This document shows, in pieces, positions 1 through 7,209 of a stretch of 64,000 nt of DNA. Source of the stretch: JAWLBY01 sp041687455 (GTDB lineage: Bacteria; Pseudomonadota; Gammaproteobacteria; Xanthomonadales; Xanthomonadaceae); contig JAWLBY010000010.1 of the NCBI GenBank assembly GCA_041687455.1, positions 1 to 64,000 of the forward strand. The letters are read 5' to 3'. The position numbers were made by a program, and so were the translations under genes. Numbering within the stretch: the stretch's first letter is position 1; each line of letters begins with the position of its first letter. Below the pieces are notes generated by a model, which worked only from the letters and a program-made list of their open reading frames with translations, did not search any database and had not been told where the DNA came from.

Positions 1-50
1 CGTGACCGACGGGTTTACAATCTCAGCACAGCACAACCGACTCTACTGAT

Positions 51-85
51 CGGTCACGATCGACCGAAACGAGCGGTCACGATCG
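51..85. repeat. 12-bp direct repeat at the broken end of a recombinase gene
   Basis: The sequence cggtcacgatcg occurs at 51-62 and 74-85 with 11 bp between copies, and its core cggtcacg appears inverted at 1-8. The copy at 51-62 supplies the stop codon (54-56) of the truncated recombinase on the minus strand, so the repeat sits at the break. The core GTCACG is shared with the dyad sites at 6544 and 10389. A recombination site or element end is the simplest reading, but this is inference. Confidence 0.45.
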
Positions 86-740
86 CCGAAATACGCAAGT
101 CGCCGTTCGTGAGGCGCCGGAGGTCACGCATGTCCGCCGACGCGATCTCGCTTCGGCGGCGGCCGCCGCTCGAGAATCCGAAGCAGAGAACTGCGCGGTC
201 ACGGATGCCGATGAGCGAGCTATCGCACGTCGAAAGCATGGAACGAAGCTCCTGAGCCTCGATCGCCTTCTTCTTTCGCGGTCGCTCGCCCCGCTTGACG
301 GTTGCGCGGCGCGCGCTCGCGAGTACCAGCCTGACCGCAGGGAGTTCGCACGGGGAAGGCAGTTTCTTGAGCCGGTGGGCGGTGGAGAGAACGGCTACTC
401 GGTGCAGGACAGTCGACAACTTCAAGGGACCCGGCTTGGCCTTTACGCCAGCGAGCACCAGCGCTGCGTCTACGGCGCCTGGCAGGTCACAGGCAATCTG
501 GCCGGCACGACTTCGAACCACGTGGTCGAGAACGAACTGTGTGACTACCGCTTCGCCGATCGGAAGCCGGAACGCTTGGTTGAACCTGGCCTCGTACCAA
601 CTCGCCCAGTACCTGAGGGCCGAGCGGTAGCTCCGCGTAGTGTTTTCGGCGCACGCCTCAGCCAGGAACTCACGTACACCGTCGGAGAGGTCGGCGCCGA
701 TGACATCGACGAGCGCAATCGAACCTGACGCGCCGCTCAT
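54..740 (-). pseudogene. Tyrosine recombinase, C-terminally truncated
   Basis: Residues 1-130 read as an N-terminal SAM-like core-binding domain (NTTRSYRSALRYW near residue 33). Residues 165-210 open the catalytic domain, with the first conserved arginine region GGRRRSEI. The frame then runs into the GTCACG repeats and stops at 228 residues. The HxxR box, the second histidine and the nucleophilic tyrosine are all missing, so the protein should be unable to cleave DNA. Its ATG overlaps the stop of the upstream small gene (ATGA at 737-740), so the two were translationally coupled. The alternative, that the enzyme is completed by another frame to the left, cannot be tested because the window ends here. 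Confidence 0.7.
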
Positions 741-1009
741 GAGCTGGCCTCGTCCGTAGACTGAGCATTGATCGTCGCCCCGGAGTCGGCCGAACTATCG
801 ATACGATCGAATCGCAGGGCGCGTCGGTTGGTCCATCTTGCGCGAGCTTCGACGCCACGCCAGCCGCGATTGTCGAGCCGGGCATGGTCATCCAGCGTCA
901 GCTGGGCGAAATCCGGATGACGGCGTAACCGCTCAACAAGCCAGGCGTCGTCAACATGATTGGCGATGGGATTGATGGCCTGTCTCCGGTTGTGGACCGG
1001 AACAGTCAT
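737..1009 (-). CDS. Small protein of unknown function coupled to the truncated recombinase
   Basis: This is a 90-residue soluble, arginine-rich protein starting MTVPVHNRRQ, with no recognised domain. The central part (DDAWLVERLRRHPDF, then LDNRGWRGVEARARWTNRR) is charged and probably helical. Its stop overlaps the recombinase start as ATGA, a layout seen for accessory genes of tyrosine recombinases. Its start lies inside the 3' part of the gene at 951-1511 in another frame, a 59-bp overlap that is long and somewhat suspicious. No good Shine-Dalgarno sequence precedes it. It may be a recombinase accessory protein, but there is no direct evidence. Confidence 0.45.
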   Translation of the reverse strand: MTVPVHNRRQAINPIANHVDDAWLVERLRRHPDFAQLTLDDHARLDNRGWRGVEARARWTNRRALRFDRIDSSADSGATINAQSTDEASS

Positions 1010-1511
1010 CGCACGGATGCGGCGGAATGGAAGTTGTGCGCGCCGGTGACAGAGGGTTGGGGTGCGCCGCCAACATGGCGAGTAGCTGCGCATCGGGCAG
1101 GTTGAACAGGTCGAGACAAGGCTCCGTGGGCTTGATCACGTTTACGAGAAGCTGCCCGAGGCGCATCGTCGGGTAGACGGACCAGAGCGCGCGGAGCGCG
1201 GTGAGAACCGCATCCATATTGCTCGCGTGTCTCGTGTCTGCAGGACGCAAGGTTCGGCCCAAGCTGGGCCACCCAGAATCCTCGAGCGAGTCCTCACGCG
1301 GCCCGGTGTCAGCGGACAGTGCGAGCCCAACATTCCCCAGATCAATGGTGCTGCCGCCATAGGTCGCCGATGCGTGGACTGCGTAGGGCGAGACCTCGAC
1401 CGTCAATTGCCAGCCGGACGGCTCGCACTCGGCGGCGGATTCGGCCTGCGCGTGCTCGCCTGCCCATGCGAGCAGGGCCTGTTCTTGCGAAAGCGACAAT
1501 TCAATGTGCAT
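951..1511 (-). CDS. Two-part hypothetical protein, C-terminal RLGQLL-type segment
   Basis: The 186-residue reading starts at ATG 1511. Residues 1-65 form a small acidic N-terminal segment (MHIELSLSQEQALLAW). Residues about 105-150 contain ALRALWSVYPTMRLGQLLVN followed by PCLDLFNLPDAQLLAML, a pattern I associate with a widespread family of small uncharacterised bacterial proteins. The last 35 residues are proline- and histidine-rich, unlike the rest, and overlap the next gene, so a frameshift near 1050 is possible. It is transcribed away from the phosphatase operon, with a shared promoter region at 1512-1614. Confidence 0.45.
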   Translation of the reverse strand: MHIELSLSQEQALLAWAGEHAQAESAAECEPSGWQLTVEVSPYAVHASATYGGSTIDLGNVGLALSADTGPREDSLEDSGWPSLGRTLRPADTRHASNMDAVLTALRALWSVYPTMRLGQLLVNVIKPTEPCLDLFNLPDAQLLAMLAAHPNPLSPARTTSIPPHPCDDCSGPQPETGHQSHRQSC

Positions 1512-1523
1512 TTGCGTTTCGCC

Positions 1524-1563
1524 CAATTGGGAAGGTATGAAAAGCATACCAATACAATTGACA
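1524..1563. promoter_or_regulatory. Divergent promoter with a 37-bp symmetric operator
   Basis: The centre is ggtatg (1534-1539), aaaag, catacc (1545-1550), a perfect 6-bp inverted repeat. It is flanked at exactly 4 bp on each side by the palindrome caattg (1524-1529 and 1555-1560). A consensus -35 TTGACA (1558-1563) overlaps the right palindrome and points to the operon starting at 1615; the -10 is poor, with AT-rich bases around 1575-1582. A dimeric repressor bound here would block RNA polymerase on the rightward side and could control the leftward gene too. No obvious helix-turn-helix regulator is encoded next to it. Confidence 0.6.
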
Positions 1564-1614
1564 GGTAGGAAATTAGTAGATACCGTGGGCGCGTCCATCG
1601 AGGAGAGCGCGCCA

Positions 1615-2034
1615 ATGTCCAGCCAGCTTGATCTGTCCGTGCCCGAGTTTGTCCCTGCCAGCCAGAGCCAGTTCGCCGAGTCGTACCCGCAGTTCGCCAA
1701 GACGCTGGAGGGGGAGGGCGCTGAACTCTGGCGCCTGTTGAACCAGCGCGATGCCTTCACGCATATGGTGTCCGTGACGCTGGTGGCCGACGGCCCGGCA
1801 GTCGCCGGCGTCACCAAGCTCGTCGGCCCCATTCTCCGAGCCGTGCACGAAGAAAATCCGGCGGAGGCGGACCTGCTGCGGAAGACCGTGGGTGCGATGG
1901 TCTCCTTCATCATGACCCGCAACGGGTTTGCAAAAACGAACATAAAGCGAGGTGTTCCGCCTGTTCGGCTCGATGGCGCCGAACCGGAGCGGATCTTCAC
2001 CAAGGGTGAGGTGTACACGCGCCGCACGTCCTGA
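1615..2034 (+). CDS. Conserved hypothetical protein, first gene of the PP2C operon
   Basis: The protein has 139 residues, starting MSSQLDLSVPEF after GAGGAG 8 nt upstream. Residues 35-50 (ELWRLLNQRDAFTHMVS) and 80-105 (ADLLRKTVGAMVSFIMTRNGF) look helical. The tail AEPERIFTKGEVYTRR ends in an F-x-x-G-x-V-Y pattern that I have seen at the C-termini of small island-encoded proteins, but I know no function for it. It has no signal peptide or membrane segment. It is followed 34 bp later by the next gene of the same operon, and the operator at 1524-1560 lies upstream. Confidence 0.65.
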   Translation: MSSQLDLSVPEFVPASQSQFAESYPQFAKTLEGEGAELWRLLNQRDAFTHMVSVTLVADGPAVAGVTKLVGPILRAVHEENPAEADLLRKTVGAMVSFIMTRNGFAKTNIKRGVPPVRLDGAEPERIFTKGEVYTRRTS

Positions 2035-2068
2035 CCGACCTCCTTCATCGTTTTCGGAGAACCGCCTC

Positions 2069-2365
2069 ATGAGCATCGAATGGAATGCGGGAAACATCGG
2101 GTCCGTGCTCGGCAGGCCGTTCCTGCGGAAGGTCCTGGCCAATTTCAGAGGCAGGCACGATGCGCGCGTCCGCTTCGGCATCACCGGGAACGGCATCCAG
2201 CCGAACTACCAGATCGAGTACCAGCCGGAAGGCGGAAAGCCGGCGAGGACGCTGGCTTTCCGCGGCAGTACCCACAAGCCCTACGGCATCAACGAGCCCT
2301 TCAACGAAGAACGGATCTCTGACGCGTTCGCGTATTGGGAGATCGAGCGGGCCTACTCGGAGTGA
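2069..2365 (+). CDS. Small hypothetical protein between the operon leader gene and the PP2C gene
   Basis: This 98-residue protein starts MSIEWNAGNIG, preceded by a Shine-Dalgarno-like CGGAGAA. It looks like one compact alpha/beta domain: a basic helix (LRKVLANFRGRHDARVRF), then beta-type segments (NYQIEYQPEG, RTLAFRGS), then an acidic C-terminus (ERISDAFAYWEIERAYSE). It has no signal peptide, cysteines or recognised motif. Its stop overlaps the GTG start of the phosphatase gene (GTGA at 2362-2365), so the two are probably made in fixed ratio and may act together. The function is unknown. Confidence 0.65.
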   Translation: MSIEWNAGNIGSVLGRPFLRKVLANFRGRHDARVRFGITGNGIQPNYQIEYQPEGGKPARTLAFRGSTHKPYGINEPFNEERISDAFAYWEIERAYSE

Positions 2366-3192
2366 CGGCTGCCGCGGACCACATGCCGGGAACGGGGCGG
2401 CCAGGTCAGCGCTTTGTCTTCGATGCTGCGGCGGCCACGGATGCAGGGTGGCGGTTCAAGGCCAATCAGGATGCAGTACTCCTTGATGGCCATGTGTGGC
2501 AGGACCCTTCGGCCAAGTGCGTCACCGGCCGCGATCGACTGCTGGCTGGCGTTGCCGATGGATGCGGCGGAAGTCCGTGTGCCGCCAAAGCCAGCCGCAT
2601 GGTGCTGGAGGAACTCATGCGAATCGTGGGAGACGGCGAGCTTGCCGGAAAGGTTGCTCGCACCATCCAGCGCCGAATGACGTCGAGCGCGGCTGGCAAG
2701 AAGTGCGAGGGAATGGCCTCCACGCTCGCCGCGCTTCAGCTGGACGGGGGGATCGCCCGGATTGTTTCCGTCGGCGATAGCCGTGTGTATCTCCACCGTG
2801 CCGGGCAGCTCATGCAGATTACGACCGATCACACCATCGCCAATCAAATGGTGCGCGACGGCGAAATCACAGCGGAGCAGGCGCTTTCAGCAGGGAGCCT
2901 GTGTACGGATCTGGCCAGCGCGCTGGTGGCGTCGGAGTTCGAAGAGGACTTCGAGATGTTCAGCGCCATCGAGCAAGTCCACGCTGGGGACCGATGGATC
3001 TGTCTGACCGATGGCGCCACCGGTGTCTTGTCGGATGCCGAGCTAGCCGGCCTTTTGGAAGATGCATCGGCCTCGCCTGATCTTCTGGCCAGCAGGATCG
3101 TAATGGCCGCCAAGCAGCGACGAGAGGGCGACGACAACATCAGCGCTGTAGTGATTGCTGTGCAGGCTTCGAACTCGTGGAGTGAACCGTGA
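2362..3192 (+). CDS. PP2C-family protein phosphatase
   Basis: The 276-residue cytoplasmic protein carries PP2C motifs in order: FKANQDAV near 32-39 (variant of the usual RxxNED/NQD box), GVADGCGG at 63-70 (metal-binding aspartate), GDSRVYLHRAG mid-protein, CLTDGATGVL, and REGDDNISAVV near the end. Known family members remove phosphate from Ser/Thr in a Mn/Mg-dependent way. I chose the GTG at 2362 because it overlaps the previous stop; ATG 2383 is the alternative. No Ser/Thr kinase or von Willebrand protein, the usual PP2C partners, is visible in the window. Its substrate may be one of the operon's unknown proteins or a host target. Confidence 0.85.
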   Translation: MTAAADHMPGTGRPGQRFVFDAAAATDAGWRFKANQDAVLLDGHVWQDPSAKCVTGRDRLLAGVADGCGGSPCAAKASRMVLEELMRIVGDGELAGKVARTIQRRMTSSAAGKKCEGMASTLAALQLDGGIARIVSVGDSRVYLHRAGQLMQITTDHTIANQMVRDGEITAEQALSAGSLCTDLASALVASEFEEDFEMFSAIEQVHAGDRWICLTDGATGVLSDAELAGLLEDASASPDLLASRIVMAAKQRREGDDNISAVVIAVQASNSWSEP

Positions 3193-3218
3193 TCCTTGAT
3201 CGTCAAAGGGGGAATTGC

Positions 3219-3698
3219 ATGGCAACTCGCGCATCAGGCTGCATCGTGGCGCTGCTTCTCGCCGGCTGCGCCTCCGGCCCTCCGCCGTGTGATGACGTGG
3301 AGGTCACTGACCTTGCGCTTTCCATCGCCAAGGACGTAGTCGTTCAACAGGCCTTCCTCACCAACCTCAGGGAGGCGACAGGTGCATTCCCAGCATCGAT
3401 CATCGGCTCTGTTCCTGTCAGCACATGGAAAACGAATCCGCCGAAGCCGGAAGAGCTGACCAATCGCTTCTCGTTTACGGTGGAGCAGGTGCACGAAGTA
3501 ATCCGCAAGACCGAGGGCCAGCTGGAGCAGACAGGCATGCACATCACTGCTGTCCGTGTCGATGACATCAACGAGAAGACCGGCAAGGCCTTCTGCGGCG
3601 CCAACCTGACCCTCGGCAACGGAAAGTCCTGGCCGATCAGCTATACAGCTCAGTACACGGAAGACGGGCAGATGTACGTCGAGATTACCGACGGCTGA
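3219..3698 (+). CDS. Putative lipoprotein, last gene of the PP2C operon
   Basis: The 159-residue protein starts MATRASGCIVALLLAGCAS. The LAGC lipobox puts the lipidated cysteine at about residue 17, so it should be anchored in the inner or outer membrane facing the periplasm. The start is set by a strong AAAGGGGGA Shine-Dalgarno; an earlier in-frame codon at 3189 lacks the signal peptide shape. The mature part has helices (FTVEQVHEVIRKTEGQLEQTG) and no recognised domain. It follows the phosphatase by 26 bp and converges on the gene ending at 3705. The function is unknown; pairing a periplasmic lipoprotein with a cytoplasmic phosphatase is unusual. Confidence 0.65.
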   Translation: MATRASGCIVALLLAGCASGPPPCDDVEVTDLALSIAKDVVVQQAFLTNLREATGAFPASIIGSVPVSTWKTNPPKPEELTNRFSFTVEQVHEVIRKTEGQLEQTGMHITAVRVDDINEKTGKAFCGANLTLGNGKSWPISYTAQYTEDGQMYVEITDG

Positions 3699-3704
3699 AG
3701 GCCG

Positions 3705-4058
3705 CTAGAAGACCACTCCGGACTCCGCCGACATGCAGCCATGGCAGATCGACCCCTCGAAATGGCCTGACTCTGCACGGCGGCTGCAGATGCGACAGAT
3801 CCGGAAGAACCGCGGATTCGCCAGCAGCCGCCGCTGTTCGCGTGCCAGCTGTCCTGCTCTCGGTTTTCGTGACCATCGCCGAGCTGTGTGCCAGACCGGT
3901 GGGTCTGGGAGAACCCCGTCCCACGTCAACCGGGCGTTCTGAAGCAGGTAGGCGCCACCGCGAGACCCGAGCCTCGTGCTGGTGAGCACGAGCTCGATGT
4001 CTTCGCGGATCAGCGGCCGTGAGGCCAACACGGTCGCCAGTCGGGACGGGTGGCCCAT
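3705..4058 (-). CDS. Small protein with a C-terminal zinc-ribbon-like CxxC pair
   Basis: The 117-residue protein starts at ATG 4058, which overlaps the TAA of the upstream membrane gene (TAATG). Residues 1-45 include RPLIREDIELVLTSTRLGSR and YLLQNARLTWDG. The C-terminus has FRICRICSRRAESGH and then ICHGC, two CxxC pairs 16 residues apart that could bind one zinc ion. Zinc ribbons of this size often bind nucleic acid or protein, but the partner is unknown here. The coupling to a membrane protein suggests a two-component unit. Longer starts upstream would overlap the membrane gene further and are less likely. Confidence 0.55.
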   Translation of the reverse strand: MGHPSRLATVLASRPLIREDIELVLTSTRLGSRGGAYLLQNARLTWDGVLPDPPVWHTARRWSRKPRAGQLAREQRRLLANPRFFRICRICSRRAESGHFEGSICHGCMSAESGVVF

Positions 4059-4435
4059 TACAAGCCGAGCACCGACACGAGCACGCCAGAGACGGCGAAC
4101 GCTACCAGCCACATGGAAGCGACCTCAAAATTGCCGACCCGGTCCCGCCGCCACTGCGCCCGCCCCTGTGGCAGCGGTGTGCCGGCGATAGTTGCCTTCG
4201 CTCGTGCAAGGAAGAATTCGCGTGTCATTGCAACGCATCCCAGCGCACAGCCCAGGCCAAGACTGGCGCAGAGCGCAGCTACACGCGCGGCTTCCTTGTG
4301 CCCGCCTGAAGTGAAGGCGATCGCTGCGACAGCCACTGCCAGCAGGATGCCGTGGACAGTGAGCAGGGCCGACCACGTCTGATACCTGGAGAACAAGGCG
4401 TCATTTTTCGCGTTGCGGCTATTCTCGTCGCTCAT
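4058..4435 (-). CDS. Small three-helix membrane protein
   Basis: This 125-residue protein has a charged N-terminus (MSDENSRNAKNDALFSRYQ). Hydrophobic helices lie at about 23-42 (SALLTVHGILLAVAVAAIAF), 50-72 (ARVAALCASLGLGCALGCVAM) and 105-125 (ASMWLVAFAVSGVLVSVLGL), so it should sit in the inner membrane. A small helical membrane protein in an island can be an effector of an immunity system, but nothing in the sequence shows killing activity. It lies 19 bp downstream of the toxin-antitoxin operon on the same strand and is translationally coupled to the zinc-ribbon gene. Confidence 0.6.
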   Translation of the reverse strand: MSDENSRNAKNDALFSRYQTWSALLTVHGILLAVAVAAIAFTSGGHKEAARVAALCASLGLGCALGCVAMTREFFLARAKATIAGTPLPQGRAQWRRDRVGNFEVASMWLVAFAVSGVLVSVLGL

Positions 4436-4454
4436 TGATTTCTCCGCCGGCTGA

Positions 4455-4934
4455 TCAGGCAGCCGGCCGCAGCGGCTGCTGAAGTTCGATCACGTCCATC
4501 GTGAAGTCGAGCGGCATCTGGATCGGTATGGCTGGTGCACGCTTCTCGTTGTAGACGTCGACATCCGTCTTCAGCTGCAGGCAGTCGCCGACGATCTGCT
4601 GCCGGCGCTGTGCAAACGACTTCACGAAGTGGCTCTGAGGTGCGGTGGGGTCGTCGAGATCAGCCCACAGGGACAAGGTCTTGCCATCGCGCTTGTGGGT
4701 GGTCGCGTGCTTGGCCCGGTAGCGCCGGCCATGCTTGTCGACGCGGTATTCCTCTCGAAACACCTGGGCGATGTCGGCGGCGATCGCGTCGATGACCGTC
4801 CGTACGTTGGGCTTGTGCAGCCCGTTCCGGTACGCCCACTCGGCGACGGCATGAAGGTCGATGAGGCCGTCAGAGCCCACCTCGGCCTTGTAGCGCTCGA
4901 TGTATTCCTTGACCGCGTTGGAATAGCCGGACAT
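4455..4934 (-). CDS. Conserved third gene of the HigB / HigA-ImmA operon
   Basis: The 159-residue protein starts MSGYSNAVKEYIERY after GAGGAGG 8 nt upstream, which decides against the longer start at 4976. It is soluble, with helices at the N-terminus (VAEWAYRNGLHKP, VIDAIAADIAQVFREEY), a basic stretch (KHGRRYRAKHATTHK) and a conserved-looking middle FAQRRQQIVGDCLQLKTDVD. I recognise this pattern from proteins encoded directly behind HigA-ImmA antitoxins in many islands, but no function is assigned to it. It begins 13 bp after the antitoxin stop, so it belongs to the same transcript. It could modulate the toxin or the peptidase domain. Confidence 0.65.
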   Translation of the reverse strand: MSGYSNAVKEYIERYKAEVGSDGLIDLHAVAEWAYRNGLHKPNVRTVIDAIAADIAQVFREEYRVDKHGRRYRAKHATTHKRDGKTLSLWADLDDPTAPQSHFVKSFAQRRQQIVGDCLQLKTDVDVYNEKRAPAIPIQMPLDFTMDVIELQQPLRPAA

Positions 4935-4947
4935 GGAAACGTCCTCC

Positions 4948-6063
4948 TCAATCGGAATGCACAACGCCCCAGCCATCGGTTCGGGCTGACGACGTGACGA
5001 ACGAGCGAACCTTTACCTGATGCTTGCGGAACAGGTCGTAGCGGCCGAGCCGACGCTGCAGCTGACCAACGACCAGTCCGGGATGAACGTTCAGTCGTTG
5101 TGCGAACCGCAGCACGCGCTCTTCCTTGAAGAACGGCTGCACCCGGGCGATGAAGTCAGCCAGCTCGACAGGGCTGACCGTGAATTCCGCTGCCCTGGCA
5201 TTGGCAACGGCCTCCTCTTCGTTGATTTGATCGGCGGGCGCCGATTCGATCTCCTGATCGAGGATGTAGCCATGTTCCCGGCCATGGCGCTGCAGCACAT
5301 GCTCAAGTTCATGGCGCAGCACGAACCAGAAGTTGTCGATCCGGTCGAGTCGAAGCGACAGCGCGACCACAGGCTGATCGACCGTCAGCCAGAAGCAGGC
5401 GCCGTCGATCTTGCTACCTGCGATCGGCTCCACGACGACGAACCGTACCCCACACTCGTGAAGGATGCGGGCGACATGGCGCGTCTCTTCGGGTGCCGAC
5501 AACAACGCAGAGAGTCTGGTCAGAGCGTCGCGGAGCGCCTGTTCCGAGTACGTTCCGCAGACGATCTCGCTGGCGACCTGGCGCGCGCGACATAGCCACG
5601 CCAACTGCAGCTTCGAGGCCGGCGCCTCCGCATCCGTTTTCTTGGCGGCATGGCAAAACGAAAGCGGCTCGTCGAGCGTGCGCAGATCGAAAAACTGCAG
5701 GAACTGCTGCTCGAGGACCTCGATGCTCTTCGAGGCTTCGATCCATCCGCGCTTGATCATCTCCCTGACCGGGAAACGGTCATGCAGACGTGCCCGTCGG
5801 GCGATGAGGTCGTCGACCGGCTTGACCTTGGAGAGCTGGTACTGGCTCTCCAGGTTCATCCATAGCTCCGGGCCGGTACCGAGCGAGTCGCCGAGCTGGA
5901 TCGCGGTCTCCGGGGTGATGGCCTTCTTGCCGGCGATGATCTCGTTTACGAGCCGCACCGGCCGCCCGATGATCTCGGCCAGCTCCGTCTGGGTCCATCC
6001 ACGCGCCTCCAGCTCGTCGCGGAGGAATTCGCCCGGCGGGAAGACTTCGGCGAAGGTGTTCAT
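4948..6063 (-). CDS. higA: HigA-type antitoxin fused to an ImmA/IrrE metallopeptidase-like domain
   Basis: This 371-residue protein has two parts. Residues 1-95 are an XRE helix-turn-helix of the HigA/VapI class (WTQTELAEIIGRPVRLVNEI; ITPETAIQLGDSLGTGPELW). Residues about 190-330 are an ImmA/IrrE peptidase-like domain, with HELEH at about 249-253 plus a downstream EEEAVANARAAEF that can supply the third metal ligand. In the HigBA family the antitoxin binds the toxin and its own promoter. ImmA-like domains in other proteins cleave repressors, so stress-driven release of the toxin is plausible. The gene lies 22 bp downstream of the toxin gene. Confidence 0.85.
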   Translation of the reverse strand: MNTFAEVFPPGEFLRDELEARGWTQTELAEIIGRPVRLVNEIIAGKKAITPETAIQLGDSLGTGPELWMNLESQYQLSKVKPVDDLIARRARLHDRFPVREMIKRGWIEASKSIEVLEQQFLQFFDLRTLDEPLSFCHAAKKTDAEAPASKLQLAWLCRARQVASEIVCGTYSEQALRDALTRLSALLSAPEETRHVARILHECGVRFVVVEPIAGSKIDGACFWLTVDQPVVALSLRLDRIDNFWFVLRHELEHVLQRHGREHGYILDQEIESAPADQINEEEAVANARAAEFTVSPVELADFIARVQPFFKEERVLRFAQRLNVHPGLVVGQLQRRLGRYDLFRKHQVKVRSFVTSSARTDGWGVVHSD

Positions 6064-6085
6064 AGGTCCATCCTGCAGTCGCGCT

Positions 6086-6382
6086 TCAGTGGTAGTCGGT
6101 GATCGAGATGATGGCCACCAGCTTTCCGGTGTCGTCCGTGTCGATCCGCAGGATCAGGCGCCATTGGTCGTTGAGACGCATGGAACGCTGGCCCTCCCGG
6201 TCGCCCTTCAACTTTTCGTAGTGCAGCGACTTCATGGCGTGAAAGGCGCGCTCGTCGATCGCAGCCCGAATCATTTGCATGCGTTTGCGGAACGCCTTGA
6301 CGATGGCTGCGTCGAACCCGGCGGTATAGGAAGGATCGCGCTCCAGCCGTTGCAGCGAGACGTCCTCGAACTTCACTTCCAT
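6086..6382 (-). CDS. higB: HigB-type toxin of the RelE superfamily
   Basis: The 98-residue protein starts MEVKFEDVSLQRL; the open frame extends 25 codons further upstream, but those codons are basic and unlike the family. It carries the HigB pattern AFRKRMQMIRAAIDERAF, LHYEKLKGDREGQRSMRLNDQWRL split by short turns, and a C-terminal ISITDYH. Known relatives are ribosome-dependent mRNA endonucleases neutralised by HigA. The toxin-first order before the XRE antitoxin is the usual higBA order. The promoter should lie in 6383-6500, where HigA would act as autorepressor. Confidence 0.85.
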   Translation of the reverse strand: MEVKFEDVSLQRLERDPSYTAGFDAAIVKAFRKRMQMIRAAIDERAFHAMKSLHYEKLKGDREGQRSMRLNDQWRLILRIDTDDTGKLVAIISITDYH

Positions 6383-6966
6383 GTGGCGGGCCGGCCCTCG
6401 TTTCAGGCGAAAGGTGCCTTGCACACCAAGTGTAATAGCGTGTATCTGGCGATGCAAGCGTGCGGCGGCTCCGGTGGCGGCGAGGCGTCAAAATAGTCAC
6501 GGTTTCCGTGAGTCCGGCCGGATGGTCCCGGCGGGCTGCGATTTAGTCACGCTTCCAGCTCAAAGCGTGACTATCCAGAAAAAGGCGGGCGATCGGGGCA
6601 GACAGGGCCGCGACCCCTCGTCTCGGGGTCGGCGGTCAGCGTTGCATCGATAGAGGTCGGCTCGAGCGCGTAGCGGACCGAGGCGATGTTGCTGCCTTCA
6701 TCGCGCCCGTTTTGGGAATGGCTCCACTGGCTGCTGTCCGCAAGCGGGCAGGCGGCAGCCAGGGGCGCCCGATTATGCGAAGGTCCGCTGGACCTCGATG
6801 GTCAGGACTCGACCCGAAGCTGTCGGTCGGAGGAGCCTCCAGCTATGCGGCTCAGTCGCTGCAGAGGCGAACCCGGGCAGCGCTGCGCTCGCCAAGCTCG
6901 ACACGGCCAGGCGATTGCGTAGACGTACGGAACGGCGTACGCTTGATACTGACCAAGGAGACAGCC
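6383..6966. other. Gene-free junction between the higBA island and yefM-yoeB
   Basis: No convincing gene is present; open frames here are short and lack family features. It holds the higB promoter region, an imperfect dyad at 6495-6513 (agtcacgg, ttt, ccgtgagt; 7 of 8 matched), the recombinase-site-like dyad at 6544-6573, and a hairpin with 7-bp arms cgacccc / ggggtcg at 6611-6631. The yefM Shine-Dalgarno AAGGAG is at 6955-6960. The rest (6640-6940) shows nothing I recognise and may be decayed coding DNA. Confidence 0.5.
6544..6573. repeat. Perfect dyad resembling a tyrosine-recombinase core site (site A)
   Basis: Two 11-bp arms, tagtcacgctt (6544-6554) and aagcgtgacta (6563-6573), are exact reverse complements around an 8-bp spacer ccagctca. 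Tyrosine recombinase core sites have this geometry: inverted arms of 11-13 bp around a 6-8 bp overlap. The same left arm with the same spacer length recurs at 10389. The site lies between the higBA island and the yefM-yoeB segment, as expected for an element boundary. It is not followed by a T-run, so it is a poor terminator. Confidence 0.55.
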
Positions 6967-7209
6967 GTGGCCATGCTTTCCGCGACCGATGCGCGAGCCA
7001 ATCTCTACCGCCTCATCGACGAGGCGGCGGAGTCGCACGCGCCTGTGACCATCGCCGGAAAGCGCCACTCGGCGGTGCTCGTGTCGCTGGAAGACTGGAA
7101 CGCGATCCAAGAAACTCTGAACCTGTTGTCCATCCCAGGAATGCGGGAATCAATCAAGGAAGGCCAACAGGAGGCGATCGACTCCTGCGCAAACGAGGTC
7201 GACTGGTGA
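6967..7209 (+). CDS. yefM: YefM/Phd-type antitoxin
   Basis: The 80-residue protein begins VAMLSATDARANLYRL, the family N-terminus that forms the DNA-binding dimer. AAGGAG at 6955-6960 is 6 nt from GTG 6967 and 12 nt from ATG 6973, so GTG is the likelier start. The C-terminal half (LEDWNAIQETLNLLSIPGM and the acidic tail) is the toxin-neutralising part in relatives. The stop overlaps the toxin start as GTGA, so antitoxin and toxin are translationally coupled. YefM is expected to repress its own promoter just upstream. Confidence 0.88.
   Translation: MAMLSATDARANLYRLIDEAAESHAPVTIAGKRHSAVLVSLEDWNAIQETLNLLSIPGMRESIKEGQQEAIDSCANEVDW

Noticed and set aside
4934..4976. Longer start for the third gene of the higBA operon
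   Set aside because: The ATG at 4934 has a near-ideal GAGGAGG 8 nt upstream and avoids overlap with the antitoxin gene.
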